Source of the DNA: Phytophthora quininea
Lineage: Eukaryota > Oomycota > Peronosporomycetes > Peronosporales > Peronosporaceae
Direction: 5' to 3'
Length of the DNA: 64,000 nucleotides
Assembly (NCBI GenBank): GCA_011947345.1
Contig: JAAVTG010000533.1
Coordinates: 1-64,000 of the forward strand
Below the pieces are notes generated by a model. The model was not told the origin of the DNA. It saw only the letters and a list, made by a program, of their open reading frames with translations, and did not search any database. A program made the translations under genes and the position numbers. This document shows positions 20,569 to 31,662 of this stretch, piece after piece (the stretch's first letter is position 1; each line of letters starts with the position of its first letter).

Positions 20569-21339
20569 GTCTCATGCAGATGGGCTACGACCTCCTGAAG
20601 AAGAACACGGGCCTTTGCGGGCACTTAGACAGATCCAGTACGTGACTCGTCCGCTGCATAGATTCACCAAACGCCGTGGCTAATGAAGAAAGTTGTTTCC
20701 GCGTTTTGGACGTCTCAAGATGCTGATTGTACATTCACTTACAATACCTAATCATACGTTGTCGTCGAGTAGATAGGTGGAGCTGTGAGAAACCCCTAGT
20801 CGTTGAGAAACCACGTGTTTTGGAGGTCGGTAAAAATCCGATGATGTGAAGCGACGGAGACTAGTCGCAGGTGAAAAGGTCTGCAGACAGCATTGCAGTT
20901 CGGATTGTGATAACGACGAGGGGGATCGTAAGTGTGCTCGGAAATTGGCCCCAAATACAGCATCGACTCGAAAGATGGTCGTGGAAGCGTCTGGGGGCGG
21001 ATGATCTTGGGATTAGCCTTAGAGAACAATGCTGCGCATGAACACGCCATGGCTACGGCGTTTGTAGTCGAAGGCAGTACACAAAACATATATATTTGCC
21101 TGACCAGTTACCCAGTCGGAAAGACTGCGTTTAAGCTGTATTCTTGGCGAAGCTAGGGATTTATGTTTTCCATTTAAGGTTGTACCGTTATACCGGTATA
21201 ATCTATACCGCTACCTCAGTGCGCTGCAGGTCACCAGTTTGGCCGCGTGGCGTTCTCCCCGCCTCGAGACCTGAAGAGCACGACGCAAGCAAGAAGAAAC
21301 CTGCCTCTTCTCGACCCTTTTTCAGATTGAGCTGATGAT
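20569..21339. other. Non-coding stretch before the copia insertion
   Basis: No gene recognised. Motifs of the ATACCGGTAT type occur near 21190. The ATGAT at 21335-21339 is the left target-site duplication of the copia element. Confidence 0.5.
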
Positions 21340-21554
21340 TGTTGGAATACAGAGCACTTCGCCAGGCTGAAGGTGTGCTGTGAAGCACCGTGCATATAAG
21401 CTGGACAGAACTACTGGGACACAGTAGGTAGCCAAGATCCAGAAGTAGGAGTAGGAGTAGGAGAAGGCGAAAGGTCAGTCAGAATCTGGAGCCCAAACAA
21501 ACAAGTTAGTTGTCGTACATCTACCCTCGTGTGTTGCGCCGCTGCTTTCCAAGA
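21340..21554 (+). repeat. 5' LTR of copia element
   Basis: Begins TGTTGGAATACAG and ends TTTCCAAGA. It differs from the 3' LTR at two substitutions (near 21516 and 21545). It contains a tandem GTAGGA repeat. Confidence 0.95.
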
Positions 21555-21568
21555 GGGTTACGAGCCCA
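21555..21568 (+). promoter_or_regulatory. Candidate primer-binding site
   Basis: GGGTTACGAGCCCA lies directly after the 5' LTR. It resembles the sequence used by Drosophila copia, which pairs with the anticodon arm of initiator methionine tRNA rather than with the tRNA 3' end. Here one position opposite the anticodon would be mismatched, so the tRNA assignment is tentative. Confidence 0.5.
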
Positions 21569-21615
21569 AAGGCCGACGGAAGCAGACTGCGCTGTCAAGC
21601 ACTGCAACGAGCACG

Positions 21616-22499
21616 ATGCATGGAGTGACAACTGGATCCACGGGAGGGTCGCAGGCTGGAATGGAGATCAACACCAAGGGGCTGCCGATCAAATGGAACG
21701 GCGAGCACTGGGCGTTCTACAAAGCAGTGATGATCAGCCGCTTTGAGGAGGACGGACTCGAGTGCATCGCGGACGGTACCGAACAAGGACCAGAATCTTC
21801 TGACTCAACCCCCACCACCTTGACGGAGGACCAGAAGGAGTGGAAAAAGAAGCAGGACACTATCAAGAGGCTGATCTTAGGTTCGCTGTCACAAGGACTG
21901 GTGCAGCGTGTCTTGCAAAAGAAAAATGACACAGAGATGTGAAAACGCTGTTGGAGATCTTTGAGGCGCCAAAGAACCAGACGTTGAAGGTCCATCAGCA
22001 GCGTCAACTGGTACATCAGCTGTGGCATTCCCGAGCGGTAAAAGGTGACGACATGACGCTGCATTTAAGTCAAATGTATGAAATCCGAGATCGTCTTGCT
22101 ACGATGAAGTATGTCGTGCACGATGTGGACATGACTGATGCTATGCTGAAGAGTTTACCGAAGCACGTAAAGTATCTGCAGCTGGCCCAAATGGTGACGC
22201 TGAGTCCAAATGTGACGACTTCTGTGGATGATGTCCGTGACCTGATCCTGATTGCCGCTTCACAACTAAAACAAGAGAACCTAGAATTCGGTAGCGGACA
22301 TGGAACCGCTGGAAATCATCGGACTGGAGGTGATTACAAGGCTGGAAAAACAGGAACTCAGAAGAGTCAGCAGCAGCTACAGCAAACGAAGGCACGGGAA
22401 ACTAAGTGCTTTCAGTGTCACAAAAGTGGGCATATCCGGAAGAATTGTCCTGAACGTGAACAGAAAGAGTCTAGCAGTGCAGAAGTCGAATGGAGCTGA
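21616..22499 (+). CDS. Copia gag
   Basis: The frame from the ATG at 21616 (MHGVTTGSTGG) reads a copia Gag (N-terminal region with KWNGEHWAFYKAVMI). It meets TGA at 21940-21942, which looks like a one-base loss in a conserved tryptophan codon. The next frame carries the UBN2-like helices (KTLLEIFEAP to DLILIAASQLKQE) and a CCHC zinc knuckle, CFQCHKSGHIRKNC (22411-22452), that binds packaged RNA. The product forms the virus-like particle. The frame closes at 22497-22499, overlapping pol. Confidence 0.8.
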
Positions 22500-24008
22500 A
22501 TGCAATGAAAATGCGGAGCATCGACTGGAGCTAGTGGAGTCAACAGAGTCAAGCACAAATGATGAAGAAAGCAGTTTGGCTGAAGCGAACAAGAACTACG
22601 ATACGCGTCGCTGGGTCTACAACACTGGAGCGAGAGGTCACGTAGTGGGAACGCTGAAATATTTCGTGGCGTATCAAGACTTTGATGGCAGCCCGGAGAA
22701 AATAAAAGGGTTTGCCAATGACATCCAATCTAGCGCACGTGAATCTGAGGTCATTGCGTTGTCTACAGATATTCGCGACGGTACTTTGACGACTATCTTC
22801 GTGGAGGATGTGGCATACGTGCCCAACGCGAACTGGAATTTATTCTCTGTTGGTCAAGCAAGAAAACAAGGCTTCATTGAGAAGAAAAATGAAAAGACTG
22901 GTGAATGCAAACTGTTTCGTGACAGTGAATTAGTGTTACGAAGCAACGTGAGCGAGAACAGTGTGTGGACCTTTGAGGCACACAACGCATGGATCGAGGA
23001 GGAACCAGGGCCAGGAGACACCGGTACAATGGCAAACTTCACGGTGGCAGATGGAGTTGGGGGATTAAGACGTGGCATGCAAGACTCGGCCACACCTGCG
23101 CACAGCATCTGAAGCAAATGGTGGACAAAGAGTTGGTACATGGCATGCTTTTGAAGACTCGAGACCTTCCGTCATGCGGGACCTGCGAAATTACAAAGCA
23201 GAAGAGAGCGAAACGTGAGTCGCAGTTTGAACGCGATTTCCAGAAACCAAATGAGGCCATCTTCGTCGATCTGATGGATCCCGGACGAAAGAATCGAACA
23301 CGATTTTCACATGTACTAGTTATTGTGGACGGATATTCACGGTGGACGACTGTGTACATGCTGACAGATAAAACTGAAGCCTGCAGCCGACTGATGGAAT
23401 ATGTTGCATGGGCAGAGAGACAGCTCTCACTTCCTGTGAAGAAAATAGTTTCTGATAGTGGCAGTGAATTTGTGAACCAGGACGTGCGGCGCTGGTGCGC
23501 CAAACATGGAATCCAGCCCATTACGGTGGCTCCCGGCGGGTCGTCGGTAAACTATGCAGAGCGTGCAATTCAAACCTTGCGGAACACAATGAAGACCATG
23601 CTGAGTCATCCAGGACTACCGCTTAGCTTTTGGCCGGATGCATTAAGAAACGCCAGCTTTGTTCGCAACCGAGTGCTTTGTAAAAGTACGGCGCGAACAC
23701 CGTACGAGTTGTTCTACGGGAAGAAGCCCGACGTGCATCGCATCCGCACTTTTGGAGCACTGACGTATGCACACATACCGAAGGACTTGAGGCCCAATAT
23801 GGCAGATACTAGTGATGTAGGATTTCTGCTGGGATACTCGGAAGAAAATATTGGCACGAAGGTGTATTTTCCGCAATATCATACGGCGCGGGTGGTGTAC
23901 ACGGTACGAGTGAACGAAGACATTTTGTATCGAGATCGAAACGCGTTACCAGCCTCTGTAATTACGTGGATAGCAGATCAACACGACGATTTTGAAGGGG
24001 GATGGTGA
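22300..24008 (+). CDS. Copia pol front half: protease and integrase
   Basis: The protease motif is WVYNTGARGHV (near 22612-22645). The catalytic aspartate of the usual D-T/S-G is replaced by asparagine (AAC at 22621-22623). Integrase starts with the HHCC zinc domain (WHARLGH, then SCGTC, 23070-23190) and continues with the core: VDLMDP, SDSGSEF and NYAERAIQ supply the D, D and E. The frame moves inside the G5 run near 23055 and again at about 24000. After 24008 the sequence continues in another frame as an acidic spacer. Apart from the protease residue the catalytic set is complete. Confidence 0.85.
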
Positions 24009-24119
24009 TAGCGACGAAAGCTCGGACGAAGACATGCTGTCGAGAACGAGTGATGATGACTCTCAGGACGGAATGGTCGAAGATGAGCAGATGAGCATTG
24101 GCGATAATGAAAATGAAAC

Positions 24120-26360
24120 ATGCAGACGCGAGTGTTTTTGCGCCAGGTGACAGACACCGCAGAAAATGAAGTTGAAGTCGCTGGAGAAAATGTCAACGCC
24201 GTTGACATTAGTAACTCCATGGGTGCTGTTAGCTGCAGCAGCAGCGAAGAAGACGGGGAGAAAATCGACCTACATAATGATGACAGTGAGACGTTCGACG
24301 TTGAGAGTGACGATAACGGAGAAGCCACTGCTGATGAGAGACCAGCAGACGCCCCAGAACAGGAAGATCAAGACGATAACAGAGATAATCACGGTCTGAA
24401 CGATTTCATTGACGACAGTCCTGTTGAAGATGACGCTTTTAACGAAGATGGAGATACTGCCGCTGAGATAGTTGCTGTTGATCATCAACCAGAGAAAATG
24501 GACATCGAGACGTGGGAACTTGGGCAGAATGAACGATCAATAATTAATCAAGAGCTGGAACTGCTGAACCAAATGCGGGAGCTTAGCGAGACACCCAAGT
24601 ACTTTGAGAAACGTGATCGCGAGCCATCTGTCGATCGCAGAGAGGATAGTAAGAAGCAGCGCTTTGAGCCGCGTGAACTGAAGCGACCAAAGCGAGAGCA
24701 CAGGACACCAAAGTACCTAGAAGACTACGTAATGAACGCCACGTTGCGGCCGACCATGCCAGGCAGAAAGTGGCAGGCATCAGATGTGAAGATACCTCGC
24801 ACGTTTCGTCAAGCAATGCGATCTCCACAAGCAGACGAGTGGAAAGCAGCAATGGAGCACGAGATGCAAGCTCTTCGAGACAAGGGTGTGCTGACATTGA
24901 TTGCACAGTTGCCAGAAGGACAGCATGTTATCGACACTAAGTGGGTATACGATGTAAAACCCGATAGCTGTGACAATATCACTAGATTTCGGGCGCGCAT
25001 TGTAGCAAAAGGATTCAAGCAAGTTGCAGGTGTTGATTTCGAAGAAACGTTCTCACCAGTAGCACGACTATCAACGGTGCGTATGATACTTGCACTTGCA
25101 TGTGCACTCGGGTGGGAGTTATGGTCAGGAGATGTTAACAACGCATACCTAAATGCGAAGTTAAAAATCAAGCAGTACATCAGGAACATCGACGGGTTTC
25201 CCTCCGACGATGGCGATTTCAGGGTAGATCAAGCTCTCTACGGCTTGAAACAGTCTGGGCGAGAGTGGAATAAGGAGATTGACAAACACATGAAGGAACA
25301 AGGCTTCATGCAGTGCAAAACAGAACCGTGTCTCTATTTCTACGCGCGTGATGATGTTATGGCATTTGTACTGCTATACGTTGACGATGTGATTTGCACT
25401 ACTAACTGCGAGGAATTCAAATGTGAGTTCTTTGCTGGACTAGAGAAGACTTACGGCTTCAAGGACATGGGTTTACTGGAGAACTACTTAGGAATTCGTG
25501 TGTGTCAGACTGAGAAGGACATCACTGTCGACCAGGAGGAGTATGCTTTGAAGTTATGCGAGAAGTTTGGACTCAAGAAAGGTGAATCTAATAAATGTGG
25601 AATTCCAATGGAAACAACAATAAAATTGAAGAAGTGTGAGCATGAAAAAGATGGAAATTGGCAGCACAAACAGGGTATCGTACCGTATCGAGAGGCGATT
25701 GGTGGTCTCATGTATCTGGTGACTGCTACGCGGCCGGACCTGATGTTTGTTGTAGGGCAGTTAAGCCGATTCGTGGAACACCCCACTGAGCAGCATGTTG
25801 GAGTGCTGAAGCGCGTAATGCGCTACCTGATTGGAACTGTTAGCAAGGGAATAACGTATCAAAAGAGAAAACAATTGGACATTGGACTACACCTTGAGGG
25901 ACACTCGGATAGCGATTGGGCAAATGATGTAGACACTCGAAAAAGCACAACAGGTTTCGTGTTTACCTTGATGGGTGGAGCAGTGTCGTGGGCATCTCAA
26001 AGACAAACAATTGTAGCTCAATCAACCGCGGATGCTGAGTACGTCGCTGCATGTGAAGCAGCAATGGAAGGGAAAGCTTTAATGAACATTTTGGATGAAC
26101 TTTTGCCGGAGATGAAGCGAAAGATAACTCTGGGTGTTGACAACCAGTCTTCGTACATTATGGCAACGAATCCGACATTCGGGCGCCGTACTAGGCACAT
26201 TGAACTAAAATGGCATTATGTGAGAGAACAAGTAAAGAAAAGCGAGCTGTATATGCTCAAAGTGAAGTCGGTAGAGAATCCTGCGGATTTATTCACGAAG
26301 CCTCTCGCCAAGCAGCGCTTTGGGGAGTTGTCGGAACGGATTGGAATGATAAGGGTTTAA
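24120..26360 (+). CDS. Copia reverse transcriptase and RNase H
   Basis: One unbroken frame of 746 codons. An acidic spacer precedes the reverse transcriptase, recognised by KWVYDVKPD, FEETFSPVARLSTVR, WSGDVNNAYLNAKL, ALYGLKQSGREWN and the catalytic YVDD (near 25379). RNase H follows, with GHSDSDWAND, QSTADAEYVAACEA and GVDNQSSYIMAT supplying the acidic residues. All are intact, so this half is probably functional. The stop lies 73 bases before the 3' LTR. Confidence 0.95.
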   Translation: MQTRVFLRQVTDTAENEVEVAGENVNAVDISNSMGAVSCSSSEEDGEKIDLHNDDSETFDVESDDNGEATADERPADAPEQEDQDDNRDNHGLNDFIDDSPVEDDAFNEDGDTAAEIVAVDHQPEKMDIETWELGQNERSIINQELELLNQMRELSETPKYFEKRDREPSVDRREDSKKQRFEPRELKRPKREHRTPKYLEDYVMNATLRPTMPGRKWQASDVKIPRTFRQAMRSPQADEWKAAMEHEMQALRDKGVLTLIAQLPEGQHVIDTKWVYDVKPDSCDNITRFRARIVAKGFKQVAGVDFEETFSPVARLSTVRMILALACALGWELWSGDVNNAYLNAKLKIKQYIRNIDGFPSDDGDFRVDQALYGLKQSGREWNKEIDKHMKEQGFMQCKTEPCLYFYARDDVMAFVLLYVDDVICTTNCEEFKCEFFAGLEKTYGFKDMGLLENYLGIRVCQTEKDITVDQEEYALKLCEKFGLKKGESNKCGIPMETTIKLKKCEHEKDGNWQHKQGIVPYREAIGGLMYLVTATRPDLMFVVGQLSRFVEHPTEQHVGVLKRVMRYLIGTVSKGITYQKRKQLDIGLHLEGHSDSDWANDVDTRKSTTGFVFTLMGGAVSWASQRQTIVAQSTADAEYVAACEAAMEGKALMNILDELLPEMKRKITLGVDNQSSYIMATNPTFGRRTRHIELKWHYVREQVKKSELYMLKVKSVENPADLFTKPLAKQRFGELSERIGMIRV

Positions 26361-26423
26361 GTGAAAGTGATGGTAACGGAACGAGTTGACGAGCTGTACT
26401 GCGTGGAGCAAGAAAGTCACGTC

Positions 26424-26433
26424 AAAGGAGGAG
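26424..26433 (+). promoter_or_regulatory. Polypurine tract
   Basis: AAAGGAGGAG directly abuts the 3' LTR, as needed to prime plus-strand synthesis. Confidence 0.7.
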
Positions 26434-26648
26434 TGTTGGAATACAGAGCACTTCGCCAGGCTGAAGGTGTGCTGTGAAGCACCGTGCATATAAGCTGGAC
26501 AGAACTACTGGGACACAGTAGGTAGCCAAGATCCAGAAGTAGGAGTAGGAGTAGGAGAAGGCGAAAGGTCAGTCAGAATCTGGAGCCCAAACAAACAAGT
26601 TAGTTGTCGAACATCTACCCTCGTGTGTTGCGCCGCTGTTTTCCAAGA
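26434..26648 (+). repeat. 3' LTR of copia element
   Basis: Identical to 21340-21554 except at two positions, and followed immediately by the target duplication ATGAT. Confidence 0.95.
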
Positions 26649-26749
26649 ATGATCATCCCATAAGCTCCCACTAATATATAATTCGATTGACCCGCGTAAA
26701 GAGTGAAACTCTCAGTCTCGTTTTGGTTAGCTTTTTATAGCTTTTCCAG

Positions 26750-26807
26750 CAGTACTGGTACTGGTTTTGAGTCTAGTACTTGTTTCGGATTTTTGACAGC
26801 TGGCTGG
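26750..26807. repeat. Inverted-repeat partner, right (possible element terminus)
   Basis: Reverse complement of 17504-17560 with few mismatches. Together the two sites bracket the MULE transposase, the DDE fragment and the copia insertion, as the ends of one nested MULE would. No matching 8-9 bp target duplication was found outside them. Confidence 0.6.
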
Positions 26808-26847
26808 TACTAGTTTTGGGAAAAACTCTCTTGAGCAGTCGTGAAGA

Positions 26848-29823
26848 ATGCTATGGACGCTGCTGCTATCCTTATTGCTAGGCTCCTCACACGCATCAGA
26901 GGGGCTACCGAGTCGTTGCGCAGGCTCCAGTACGACCCCGTGCTAGAATCGCCACTTAGCGAGCTCCTCTTGGCGCCACTAGCGACCGAAGACGGAGACG
27001 AGCCGACGCCGCTCGATGCACAGCTGCAGTCGGCTTTCTTCCAGTGCCGAGAGCTCGGGATCGCTTCGCCTCTGTATGAAATGAGCACTGATAATCCAGG
27101 GCCAGCGGTAGATCCACAGGACGTGACTTATTGCAACCGACTGCGGTATCTTCGCCACCAACGGCAGCACATTCGAGCCGTGCGAAAGGAGGTGGCCATA
27201 CAACACAAGGAAGCTGGTGGAGACAATGGGATTGAGAGAAAACCAGTGGACGAGGTGAATTTCCAGGACTTCTTTGAACTCTACGCAGAGAAAGCGAGGC
27301 CGGTACTTCTGGAGTTAGCACAGGGAAGGCTGCCACTCGCTCAGATGCTGGGGCTGGCCGGTGGAAATGGCGATGCGGAAACCAGTGACGACATCTTGCG
27401 AGATTTTCTGAGTGTTTGTTTTGGGGAAGGGGGCGGTGCCAGTGTTGGGAGCGGCCAGATTAAGACGACACCGTTGCGTGTCAAGGACGAAAAATGCGTC
27501 GCGTTGCTAAACTCGACGGTCCGTGTGCCCATTTACATGACTCACGACTACGTGCAGCGGACAAATGCATCGCGAGATGAAGCCTTCTTACCGGCGATTG
27601 TTGAGGTTTCTCCAGTCTCCAACGACAAGAAGGAAAATTCTGAACGCGCGAAGGATATTGTGGCCTGTCCGTATGGGATGCATATGCTGATGATACCACT
27701 TGGCGACAGCGTTGGTGCTCGCGTGTCGTTATTTAGACGCAAATTCGCGCCAATTGTGCCGCCAAGTGGCGCCACGGGCCAGCTCCGTGAAATTGTGTTG
27801 GGTGCTGACGCGAATCTCGCTGCAAGACAAGCTGATGGCACGATATTAGACACGAGCATCTTCCAGAAAGCACCGCAGCTTTACGAATCTTTCGAGTTGA
27901 AGTCGGAAAGCGACATGCTTTTCGTACCGGGAGGAATTATCCCAACGATGAGCACGGCTGAGTCATCGTCGCTGTCTGGAGCAAAAGCACTACGCTTTTG
28001 TTTCTGTGACGCGGCAAATATTAAGGAGGTGAAACAGGCTGCTGGACTTGATGTACTGCTAATGGCAGAGGACACAGATAAAGATGGAGGAGTTTATGCA
28101 ATGCTTTACGAATTTCAATCGCCAAGTTTCGATTCATCCTTCACCCGCCGACCAACGTTGAGCGATACACACTGGAGTAGCTTTGTGCAGTGGCCTCGTG
28201 AGTCTGTCTACCTGAGCAAGAAAAGTCGAAGGGCTAGAAATGGTGACAACCAAGATGGAGAAGAAGAGCAGCTGTCTCGTCGCGAGCGACTGAAGCAGTG
28301 GCAGGATGATAAACGCTGGGAGCGATACATTGCCTCCCTCACGCTGCCAGTCGCGCGACCTCCCATCGTTGTCAACACGACACGAACCACGGCTACATTA
28401 CGCTGGCAGGAACTGTATCAGCCATTGAAGCACGACCTCACGAGCTATGGTTATGAGGTGAGCTGGAAGTGCGAAGATCAAAATACAACAGACAGTATAT
28501 ACGCAGAAGGCGCCGTTAATGTGACCCACGACCAGCTCATACGCAGCCGATTGCCGTCGACACTCTTTGGTGACGACTTTGACGGACGCGACCTCGAGGC
28601 TGTGATCACTGGCCTCCAAGCAGAGTCCGCGTACTCATTCTCAGTGCGTCTCCTTGTGGGTGAAGGCCGCGGCGCAATAAGCGGCTCTTCTCGCCGAATA
28701 ACTACAAGTCCATGTGCCCCTCCTGCTCGTACTCGTGGAGTTCCGACAGCACGCGATATTGATGGAACGTGCGTGGCACTGCAATGGTTGGATCCTGAAG
28801 ACGATGGCGGCAAAAGATAGAGCTGTATCTCGTATCAAGCGAGAGATTGCCTGGGAAAGGAGAAGGAGACAGTCTCAGCACAGGTGCAGGAGCCGATGAT
28901 GCATCAGTAATTCGTGAGCACGAGAAAATTATCGCGGTGGATGGAGCTCTTGAGAATGGGCAAGTAAAAGAGAAGTGTCAATGTCTGGGGTGGGGTGGCT
29001 ATCCACGCGGGTATGTGGATTATTTCCTGGAGCTTCGTACGTGTTTCGCATTGCCGCCATGAACGTTTTAGGAGCTGGTCTGTGGAGTCCCCGAAGTAGT
29101 CGCCTCAGTATCCCACCATCGCCGCACCGTCGACTTGTTTCTTCAGAAAGTGGTAGGAATTCCCAAGGTTTTGTTGTCCCCACTATGAAAGGGGTTGGAG
29201 ATCCCACGTACTTCGTAGTGCGCGGGATCGACATTCTCTCTCAAAGCGATTTATCCTCGCTAGTGGCGGAAGACCCGCAGCGCATCCTTCGCACTTCTGG
29301 AGCTCAAATTTCGGACTCAATGTTGCCACGCGTTGTATTGTCGGATGTGGAGGAGAGATTGCACTTGCTGCCAAACAGCAGCAGTGGAGATGGCAGTGAC
29401 GTGGCGCACACTTTCGAGGCCTGGGCGAGTCACTACAGTCCTCGACTGTTTGACGTGTCGGCGGAGCTGGTGCTGGCGGACCCACCGGACGCAGCCGAGC
29501 CATTGCACAATGCAGACGCTGTTCGCGACCGCGTGGTGTTGGCATTGCGTGGTGGCGTCCCGCTGGTGTTCAAACTGTACTACGCCCAACGCGCCGGCGC
29601 TTTGGGTCTCGTCATCGCTGATGCCAGCGGTTTCTGCGCGGGTGGCTTTGACCAAGGTTGCGTTCCGGGATCGGATAAAAACCGGCACGAAGGATTTGCG
29701 GCACGGGAACAGCACTCGCTATGGAGTCAGGAACGCATTCCGTGTGTGTTGGTGCTCCAGGAAGCAGCGAGCGCGCTGTTGGAACGGCTCGGCAGCAAGA
29801 TGGCTACATTAGCTTTGAACTAA
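26848..29823 (+). CDS. Secreted JmjC/cupin-like, fibronectin III and PA-domain protein
   Basis: A strong signal peptide (MLWTLLLSLLLGSSHASEG) starts at the ATG at 26848, one frame away from the main frame, which takes over near 26920. Residues about 120-400 resemble a cupin_8/JmjC-like fold: FFELYAEKARPVLLEL, then LYESFELKSESDMLFVPGG. The metal-binding HxD and the histidine expected after VPGG are not seen, so it is probably catalytically dead. Fibronectin III domains follow (about 28355-28710 and 28725-29100), the second interrupted by frame changes near 28812 and 28965. A PA domain ends the protein (AVRDRVVLALRGGVPLVFK, 29515-29575). All three frame changes equal one lost base. I infer a lumenal or extracellular binding protein. 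Confidence 0.7.
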
Positions 29824-30140
29824 GTATCGAAATTTACTTTGTCGGAAGGATCGCGACTTTTCATGATCCAAATCTGCGACGTGTGAGAAATCTTTTGTTG
29901 CCTTTTTGTTGTTGGCAAACAGAAAGTCTAGCACTGACGTTAAAGTAGTGTTGTCGGCTTTCGCTGCCACAACGATACGCCCCGCTAACACGTTGAAGCG
30001 TACTTGTATGCGCCAGCAGACCCAGGCTTTCGCTGCAGTCGACTTTGGCAACTTCCGAAATAGTGCCATTTCAAAAGCCCGGATCCGCGGCCTTTCCTGC
30101 GCTGCACGGCTCGAGGTCTCGTTCTTACCTTTGGTGGACG
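29824..30140. other. Intergenic region between two plus-strand genes
   Basis: No gene or repeat seen; the promoter of the SANT/MYB gene should lie here. Confidence 0.4.
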
Positions 30141-31662
30141 ATGAATCCTGGTAGCAGCGCTGCAGAGAAGCAGAAAGCGTCGACAGGCATTAGCAGCGAA
30201 GCAGGTGGCGACAACGGCGCCGGAACAACTCGTGGAGATCAGCTTGTAGGCCGGTCGGAATGGCGGCGAGACGAGCACGGGCGGTTCATGCAGGCGTTGG
30301 AAATGTTCGGCTGTGAGCACAATGGGGACGAGTGGAAGAAGATCGCTGACTACGTGGGCACGCGCTCCGTCGAAGATGTGCGACTGCACGGGCGCCAGTA
30401 TCTACAGCGACTCGTGCAGCAACTACCTCAAACACTGGCAGAGACGCCATACCTGCTTTCTGCAGGGAGTCACAATGCCCCCAACAGATCAAACTATTTG
30501 CTGCAGAGGTGTGGCGGTACGGGGAAGAGAGCAGCAGGGGTCCGCCGGGCGCTAGCGCTCTGAGTGCTGTCGCGTTCGAGGCGGCACAGTCAATGAACAT
30601 TCTCGCGCCCACGCAGTTCTCGCGGCATTTGCAACAACAACAGCTCCAACAACTGCACTTGCAGCAGCAAGCGATGATCGCTGCCGCGTACCACCGAAAT
30701 GGACGAAGACCAACACCGTGGACATTCCAAGAAGACAAAGCCTTCGAGACAGCGTTGGCAGGGTGGACGCAAAGCAAACCGTACTCATGGATCAAGATCG
30801 CCGAGGCCCTCCCAGGAAAGTCGCCCAAGGACGTCAAGAACCGCTACGAGAACCTGGTGGGGGATATTTTTGTATCGAAACTGGTGCTGTCCCAACAATC
30901 ACCGACACTGCGACTTCAGGTAGTGCTCCTAGTAGCAGTCCTTTGAACAAACAAGAGGCAACGTCTCAACCGTCGAGCACGACAAAGTCAACGCTAAGTC
31001 GGCGCGCGACCCCGCCACCCCGATTGACGTCTCTCCGACGAATGTAAGCAAAGGTGAGCCTCCGAGACAGATAATGTGCGTGGCGTCTGAACCTCATAAA
31101 GCGTTGATGCTGCACCATGTGATTGCCATTAGATGGAGCGGTGGGGGCTTTCACATCCAGCAGTCGGAGCCGCCGTGGCTCCGTCACTATGCTCAGCCCA
31201 ACATTTCTCGACATGCTCGCCAACGAGGCCGAAAACGAAGAGAAATCGCCGCTTCCACCGTTCCCAGCCTTGCCGTCACCTTTGTTCTCGCCGTCGCTCA
31301 TTCCACTCGGGTCTCCCGGCTTCTTCAGTCCCGACAAGAAATCAAGAGGGGCCCGAGCCCAGCAGAGCAAGGACAAGCAACAAAGTTCCGACGACGCCAA
31401 GACGGAACGGACAGACTCGATTTCGTCAGCGACTGCCGACAAAGGCAACGAGCCACAGCACTCCTCGACGACACCGCGGATATGGAACGACTTTCTTGCT
31501 GACGATTTCAAATTCGACGAACTCGGTACTCCCATCCATAGCAGCAAGCGGAAAACTCCTCGATCTAAGCGTTCTGCGAACGAAGCAGGATCTTCACGGA
31601 CGAAGACAAATACAAAGGAAAGAGACCAAGACGTCGAAATGGCCGATGCCTCAGCCGCTTGA
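30141..31662 (+). CDS. Two-SANT MYB-type transcription factor
   Basis: From the ATG at 30141, the first SANT repeat is SEWRRDEHGRFMQALEMF to RSVEDVRLHGRQYLQRL (30258-30415), SHAQKY-like. A second, DIV/RADIALIS-like repeat is PWTFQEDKAFETALAGW to KSPKDVKNRYENLV (about 30715-30860). Between them is a glutamine-rich stretch. The C-terminal part is serine/proline-rich with SPTFLDMLANEAEN. A 79-nt intron (31054-31132, GTGAGC/ATTAG) is supported by the frame on both sides. Three other frame moves (about 30500, 30870, 30950) each equal one lost base. The protein should be a nuclear sequence-specific regulator, with the two-repeat layout of plant DIVARICATA proteins. Confidence 0.7.
31054..31132 (+). 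other. Intron of SANT/MYB gene
   Basis: GTGAGC donor and CCATTAG acceptor, phase 1. Reading across it joins ...SPTNVSK to DGAVGAF in one frame. Confidence 0.6.

Larger units (their letters stand above)
21340..26648 (+). mobile_element. Full-length Ty1/copia LTR retrotransposon
   Basis: Two 215-bp LTRs (21340-21554 and 26434-26648) flank gag, protease, integrase, reverse transcriptase and RNase H in copia order. ATGAT at 21335-21339 is repeated at 26649-26653 as a 5-bp target duplication. The LTRs differ at only two positions, so insertion was recent. Primer-binding-site and polypurine-tract candidates are present. The reading frame breaks several times, in ways compatible with lost bases. 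Confidence 0.95.

Noticed and set aside
21937..21942. Programmed gag frameshift in the copia element
   Set aside because: The break falls inside the conserved Gag domain, not at the gag-pol border, and looks like one lost base in a tryptophan codon.
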